DNA of 10,537 nt from Gammaproteobacteria bacterium (GTDB taxonomy: Bacteria > Pseudomonadota > Gammaproteobacteria > Steroidobacterales > Rariloculaceae). Under the pieces are notes generated by a model. It was not told the origin of the DNA. It saw nothing but the letters and a program-made list of their open reading frames with translations, and searched no databases. The stretch's first letter is position 1. Each line of letters starts with the position of its first letter. Shown one piece after another: positions 7,895-10,537 of this stretch. The stretch spans positions 1 to 10,537 of the forward strand of contig SMWC01000147.1 in NCBI GenBank assembly GCA_004357505.1, in the 5' to 3' direction. The translations under genes were made by a program, and so were the position numbers.

Positions 7895-8911
7895 CTACTG
7901 CGAGAATTGTCCGAATCCTGAGAGTGCCGGATCGCAGTTATAGCGATACAATCGAAGTTCCGGCGTGTAATTCCATTGCAGGGTTCCACGAAATGGTTCC
8001 GCCAAATAGTCCGGATCCTCGATAAAGACGTCGATCATGAGCCTGGTCCCGTTCTCGCTGAGCGCAAAACGCTCGATCACATGTTTCAGGGCCCCGGAAG
8101 GCACACCATCGCCGCTCGTCGACGGGTGGTCGGCAAATAGCGTCGTATCGACGACCAGGGCGTCACCCTCCCATCGGCCGATGGAGTGGCCTTGATTCGT
8201 GCGCTCACCGTCCTCGGGGTGCGCGCGTCCGTCCGTATAGATCGTGCGCACATTATCGAAGAATTCGTTGCGGATCATGACGAGGTCTTCTTCGATGTCG
8301 ATCTCCGTGAGATAGACGACGGAGGCCGTCAGCACTCCCGGCGTCGGCGGTGGAACACACTGTGCGATCGGGCTATGGATGAGGTAATCATAGCTCGCTT
8401 GTGCTGCTGCGCCCTTATCGGTCAACGGCATGCTATCAAGCTGCTCGCGAAACGGGCCGATCGTCGAGCCCCGTCCCTTCCAGATGCCGGCGATGCTGGT
8501 CGCGCTGGCGGTGCTTTCGTAATCGCTCTCGTCCTGAATCCAAATATGCCCATCCGCAGTCTCGATCGAGATCATCATCGCGCGCTTTTGCTGCGGGTTC
8601 CGTTCCGGGTGCGCCCGTACGGTGATCACGTCCCCGGGGTTCAGCATATCTCGCGTCCAGCCGCTGCGCGACATGATCGGGGTCGATCCCGTCTCGACTG
8701 CCCACTCGACGAGTTCACCGTTCTGATCCTCGGTCTTAACGTAAGTCGTAATGTGAGGATTTCTCCAGAGGAAACGCGTGACGGTTCCCTGAAAGGTCAC
8801 CAGAGCCTGCTGATCATACCCCGCGTCGCTGTGATGCGCGGAAGCCGGGGTGACAAGAAAAAATATCAAGCCGACGACGAATACCGATACAAATGGCGAC
8901 AGTCTTGTCAC
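7895..8911 (-). CDS. Exported two-domain protein: DUF6152 fused to a conserved secreted domain
   Basis: A 338-residue protein in three parts. Residues 1-25 are a signal peptide ending in Ala-Ser-Ala, so the mature chain should start His-His-Ser (26-28). Residues 26-125 are a DUF6152 domain, with GTVTRF (42-47), Pro-His (52-53), WAVET (70-74) and LNPGDVITVRAHP (90-102). Residues 139-338 are the secreted domain also seen alone at 3721-4407, with AGIW (141-144), a Cys-x-x-Pro (Cys185), VRTIYTDG (221-228), GHSIGRWEGDALVVDTT (241-257) and Cys-Asp-Pro (326-328). The start is a GTG; no ATG occurs before the signal peptide core, and AGGAG lies 8 bases upstream. It sits 37 bases after the metallo-hydrolase gene. 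The biochemical role is unknown. It is the fused form of two genes found separately in the same operon. Confidence 0.85.
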   Translation of the reverse strand: MTRLSPFVSVFVVGLIFFLVTPASAHHSDAGYDQQALVTFQGTVTRFLWRNPHITTYVKTEDQNGELVEWAVETGSTPIMSRSGWTRDMLNPGDVITVRAHPERNPQQKRAMMISIETADGHIWIQDESDYESTASATSIAGIWKGRGSTIGPFREQLDSMPLTDKGAAAQASYDYLIHSPIAQCVPPPTPGVLTASVVYLTEIDIEEDLVMIRNEFFDNVRTIYTDGRAHPEDGERTNQGHSIGRWEGDALVVDTTLFADHPSTSGDGVPSGALKHVIERFALSENGTRLMIDVFIEDPDYLAEPFRGTLQWNYTPELRLYRYNCDPALSGFGQFSQ

Positions 8912-8919
8912 TATTTTTT

Positions 8920-8924
8920 CTCCT
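8920..8924 (-). promoter_or_regulatory. Ribosome binding site that fixes a GTG start
   Basis: The minus strand reads AGGAG followed by 8 bases and then GTG at 8911. This is a near-consensus Shine-Dalgarno at good spacing. It decides the GTG as the start, because the open frame has no ATG that would keep the signal peptide intact. Confidence 0.75.
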
Positions 8925-8948
8925 GATTCCCGCCGATTGATCGATCCA

Positions 8949-10010
8949 TCAATCGGTTAGGAAGTGATACATGCCGAGAACGTTCAGGTCGACCCAATCG
9001 AAGTCGGCCCAGTGACTGTACTCCTCCATGTCGATATCTCGCTGCATTTCCGTCAAGGACTGACCTGCGGCGATTCCGGCGGCAACCTGGTCCCGCAGCT
9101 TCTCGAAGTATTCTCGCCACGCCCTGACGTCATCCCTGGTACCGACCGGCCCGTGGCCCGTCGCAACGAAATCAAAGCCTGCTGCCAGCCTCTCCGTTTC
9201 TACGATCGCGGCCATCCACTCATCGAACATTCCGAGTTCGTAGTCCATTTCCCTATTCGGCAGGCGTCCGAACGTGACGTAGTCGACGACGAACATCACG
9301 CTGTCGTCAGGAAAAGTGATCATGCTTGAGTCCGATGAGTGATTCATCTTGCCGACCCAGGTCAGTTTCACCCGTTTGCCGCCCAAGCTGATCTGCATCT
9401 CATCTGAATAGGTAATATCAGGAGGGCGCACAAAGCTTACTGGTCCGCGCTTCACCTCCGCGCCACTGAGCACACCGTCCTTATTCGCATCGAATCCAGC
9501 AAACTGACTGACTTCCGAGCCGGGGAAGCGACGAAAGTCTTCCCCGATCTCGCTATGTTCGATGACACCGTTGCTGTTGCTATCCATCGCCGCCACGGGC
9601 TCATACTGCCCGATGACTTGGGACAGAGTGGTAGAAGCCTGCGGCATCGCCAAGTGCGACAGCATGTTGATATGACCCACGAACCGGGCCGTATCGGCGA
9701 AGACGTCGCCGCCGGAAGCGTGGTCCCAATGGTAGTGGCTGTAGATTACGTATCTGACCGGGACCCCGAAACGGTCGTCGAACTCGCTCTTCAGCCACGT
9801 CGCAAAATCGGTATTGATCGGGTCCGGCAGAATTATGCCCTCTGTTGTGACCAAGAAGACGGTGCCGTGATTGTTATTCATGGCCCTGTAGACGTCCCCA
9901 GAAATGTGGCTAATAGAATAACCCTCTGCCGTTTGGGCAAAGCTCTCGGACGCAAGTACCAGTGCTGCGACCACGCCCGCCAAAGCCATCGTTGTCGTAC
10001 GGCTACGCAT
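8949..10010 (-). CDS. Exported metallo-beta-lactamase-fold hydrolase with two EF-hand loops
   Basis: A 353-residue protein with a signal peptide (hydrophobic 8-20, cleavage near SFA, 23-25). The metallo-beta-lactamase fold is shown by SHYHWDHASGG (91-101), giving His92, His94, Asp96 and His97; a further His224 in GKMNHSSDS; Asp243 in FVVDY; and His286 in ATGHGP. Together these fit a complete dinuclear metal site. Between the first motif and His224 lie two canonical EF-hand calcium loops, DSNSNGVIEHSE (143-154) and DANKDGVLSGAE (174-185), with Asp-x-Asn-x-Asn/Asp-Gly and Glu at position 12. The ATG at 10010 is preferred over a TTG at 10034 because AGGAG (10017-10021) lies 6 bases upstream and the signal peptide starts there. 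The fold is shared by lactonases, sulfatases and beta-lactamases, and the substrate is not evident. It is the first gene of the secreted operon. Confidence 0.88.
   Translation of the reverse strand: MRSRTTTMALAGVVAALVLASESFAQTAEGYSISHISGDVYRAMNNNHGTVFLVTTEGIILPDPINTDFATWLKSEFDDRFGVPVRYVIYSHYHWDHASGGDVFADTARFVGHINMLSHLAMPQASTTLSQVIGQYEPVAAMDSNSNGVIEHSEIGEDFRRFPGSEVSQFAGFDANKDGVLSGAEVKRGPVSFVRPPDITYSDEMQISLGGKRVKLTWVGKMNHSSDSSMITFPDDSVMFVVDYVTFGRLPNREMDYELGMFDEWMAAIVETERLAAGFDFVATGHGPVGTRDDVRAWREYFEKLRDQVAAGIAAGQSLTEMQRDIDMEEYSHWADFDWVDLNVLGMYHFLTD
9456..9491 (-). other. EF-hand calcium loop 2 inside the metallo-hydrolase
   Basis: The codons encode DANKDGVLSGAE, residues 174-185. The loop has Asp1, Asn3, Asp5, Gly6, Leu8 and Glu12. 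It starts 31 residues after the first loop, slightly less than usual for a paired EF-hand, so the connecting helices must be short. Confidence 0.85.
9549..9584 (-). other. EF-hand calcium loop 1 inside the metallo-hydrolase
   Basis: The codons encode DSNSNGVIEHSE, residues 143-154. The loop has Asp1, Asn3, Asn5, Gly6, Ile8 and Glu12, a full match to the canonical 12-residue calcium-binding loop. Confidence 0.85.
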
Positions 10011-10035
10011 CCGGATCTCCTCACTCGTTAGCAAG

Positions 10036-10060
10036 ACCGCGCTACGCGGTTCTTTTTATC
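10036..10060 (+). terminator. Hairpin followed by a T-run (possible terminator, antisense to the operon leader)
   Basis: A perfect stem ACCGCG / CGCGGT (10036-10041 and 10045-10050) with a 3-base CTA loop is followed by TCTTTTTATC. On the plus strand this has the form of a short rho-independent terminator, but no plus-strand gene ends here. On the minus strand the same bases form a hairpin in the predicted leader of the metallo-hydrolase gene, about 15 bases upstream of its ribosome site. Confidence 0.4.
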
Positions 10061-10076
10061 TCGTTGTTTTCGCTAG

Positions 10077-10104
10077 ATTCTACCCGATATTGGACCTATC
10101 TGAA
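10077..10104 (-). promoter_or_regulatory. Candidate sigma-70 promoter for the secreted operon
   Basis: On the minus strand a TTCAGA -35 (10099-10104) and a TAGAAT -10 (10077-10082) are 16 bases apart. The -10 matches 5 of 6 consensus bases and the -35 matches 4 of 6. Transcription would start near 10070 and give a leader of about 60 bases that includes the hairpin at 10036-10050. Confidence 0.4.
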
Positions 10105-10265
10105 TGCCCGCTTCGGGGCTCCCAGCAGACGCTCAGATCACGGCCGCTTCCGTGCCGGCAACGGCAAATCTCCGCCGATTATTCGCGTCCAACTACAGCT
10201 TTTCCGATATTAAGCCTTAAGTTAGAGAGAGATTTTCTCGCTAATCCCAGGGGGTTGAGCGCCGA

Positions 10266-10295
10266 TTGACCAGCCCGACCGCTGGGGACTAGACT
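10266..10295 (+). promoter_or_regulatory. Candidate sigma-70 promoter for the divergent NHL gene
   Basis: TTGACC (10266-10271) and TAGACT (10290-10295) are 18 bases apart, matching 5 of 6 and 4 of 6 consensus bases. The predicted transcript start near 10302 leaves about 30 bases before the ATG, with GGAG at 10320-10323. Confidence 0.35.
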
Positions 10296-10333
10296 CCGGC
10301 CTAACGATTTACTGACGACGGAGACGTCAAATC

Positions 10334-10537
10334 ATGAAAGCAAAATCAAGAATCGGAACTATTCTCGCCCTGCTTGCCGGCGCCGTATTAACGATCTCGT
10401 GTACGAACGATGGAGCCCAGGAACAGGCCGCGCCCAGCTACCTATTCGATCCCACCTGGCCGAAGGAGCTGCCGAACAACTGGAAAATCGGCGGCATTAC
10501 TGGTCTTGCCGTCGACAGCAACGACAACGTCTGGGTC
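10334..10537 (+). CDS. Exported NHL-type protein, probable lipoprotein (partial, 3' end beyond window)
   Basis: Only 68 residues are inside the window. They start with a positive, hydrophobic signal sequence (MKAKSRIGTILALLAG) and then LTISC, with Cys23 followed by TND. This resembles a lipoprotein signal, though Thr at -3 is less usual than Leu, so ordinary secretion is possible. After a short linker come LFDPTWPKELPNNW (37-50) and GLAVDSNDNVWV (57-68), which has the form of an NHL blade start. The Trp-Pro-Lys segment parallels DVDANWPKDL in the operon's NHL protein. A GGAG at 10320-10323 lies 10 bases before the ATG. It is transcribed away from the operon and shares the intergenic region with it. 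Confidence 0.8.
   Translation, partial: MKAKSRIGTILALLAGAVLTISCTNDGAQEQAAPSYLFDPTWPKELPNNWKIGGITGLAVDSNDNVWV

Larger units (their letters stand above)
10011..10333. promoter_or_regulatory. Divergent intergenic region between the secreted operon and the second NHL gene
   Basis: This 323-base gap has no convincing gene; the short open frames in it lack a ribosome site and family resemblance. It should carry the leftward promoter for the six-gene operon and the rightward promoter for the NHL gene. Candidate elements for both and one hairpin are listed separately. An 11-base palindrome, TTAAGCCTTAA (10210-10220), lies near the middle and could be an operator. Shared control of the two sides is plausible but not shown. 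Confidence 0.55.

Noticed and set aside
8186..8926. A 246-codon open frame on the plus strand
   Set aside because: It is antisense to the DUF6152 fusion gene, whose two domains both have paralogues in the window. The antisense translation is Arg-rich and shows no domain.
8949..10010. Metallo-hydrolase as an antibiotic resistance beta-lactamase
   Set aside because: The fold and metal ligands are shared by many enzymes with other substrates. The operon context and the EF-hand insert do not resemble known resistance enzymes, so no resistance function is claimed.
10011..10034. Upstream TTG start for the metallo-hydrolase
   Set aside because: It would place the AGGAG ribosome site inside the gene and add 8 charged residues before a normal signal peptide. 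The ATG at 10010 fits better.

Overview
The window is a stretch of a bacterial genome of moderate GC content. It looks like a Gram-negative organism: there are many Sec signal peptides, a divergent lipoprotein-type gene and several families of secreted proteins. The mix (DUF6152 proteins, NHL propellers, PF20091-type hydrolases, a secreted metallo-beta-lactamase-fold enzyme) fits environmental Gammaproteobacteria or related lineages. That placement is inference from family recall, since no rRNA or marker gene is present. No tRNA, CRISPR array, insertion sequence or phage gene was seen.

Region 1 (1-3201) is a cytoplasmic sugar cluster. A long-form GH130 glycosidase/phosphorylase gene, cut by the window edge, reads leftward from 1092. 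A GT4 glycosyltransferase (1233-2246) and a second, short-form GH130 (2257-3201) read rightward from the same 140-base divergent region. The last two are 10 bases apart and probably translationally coupled. GH130 enzymes act on beta-mannosides, many by reversible phosphorolysis, so one glycosyltransferase with two GH130 enzymes suggests a pathway that builds and recycles a small mannoside or mannan.

Region 2 (3335-10010) is a six-gene run on the minus strand with gaps from -14 to 117 bases, so probably one operon. In transcription order it encodes: a metallo-beta-lactamase-fold hydrolase with two EF-hand loops between its metal motifs; a DUF6152 protein fused to a conserved secreted domain; an NHL beta-propeller; a large PF20091-like alpha/beta hydrolase; a stand-alone copy of the conserved secreted domain; and a stand-alone DUF6152 protein. 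All six begin with signal peptides, so the whole operon product set is predicted to act outside the cytoplasm. The last two genes are a split counterpart of the fused second gene, which links the two domains functionally. In both DUF6152 copies the predicted mature N-terminus is His-His-Ser.

Region 3 (10011-10537) is a divergent intergenic region with candidate promoters both ways and a hairpin plus T-run. It is followed by the start of a rightward gene for another NHL-type exported protein, which shares a Trp-Pro-Lys entry motif with the operon's NHL protein. The secreted module therefore seems to extend on both sides of this control region. The substrate of the module cannot be read from the sequence.
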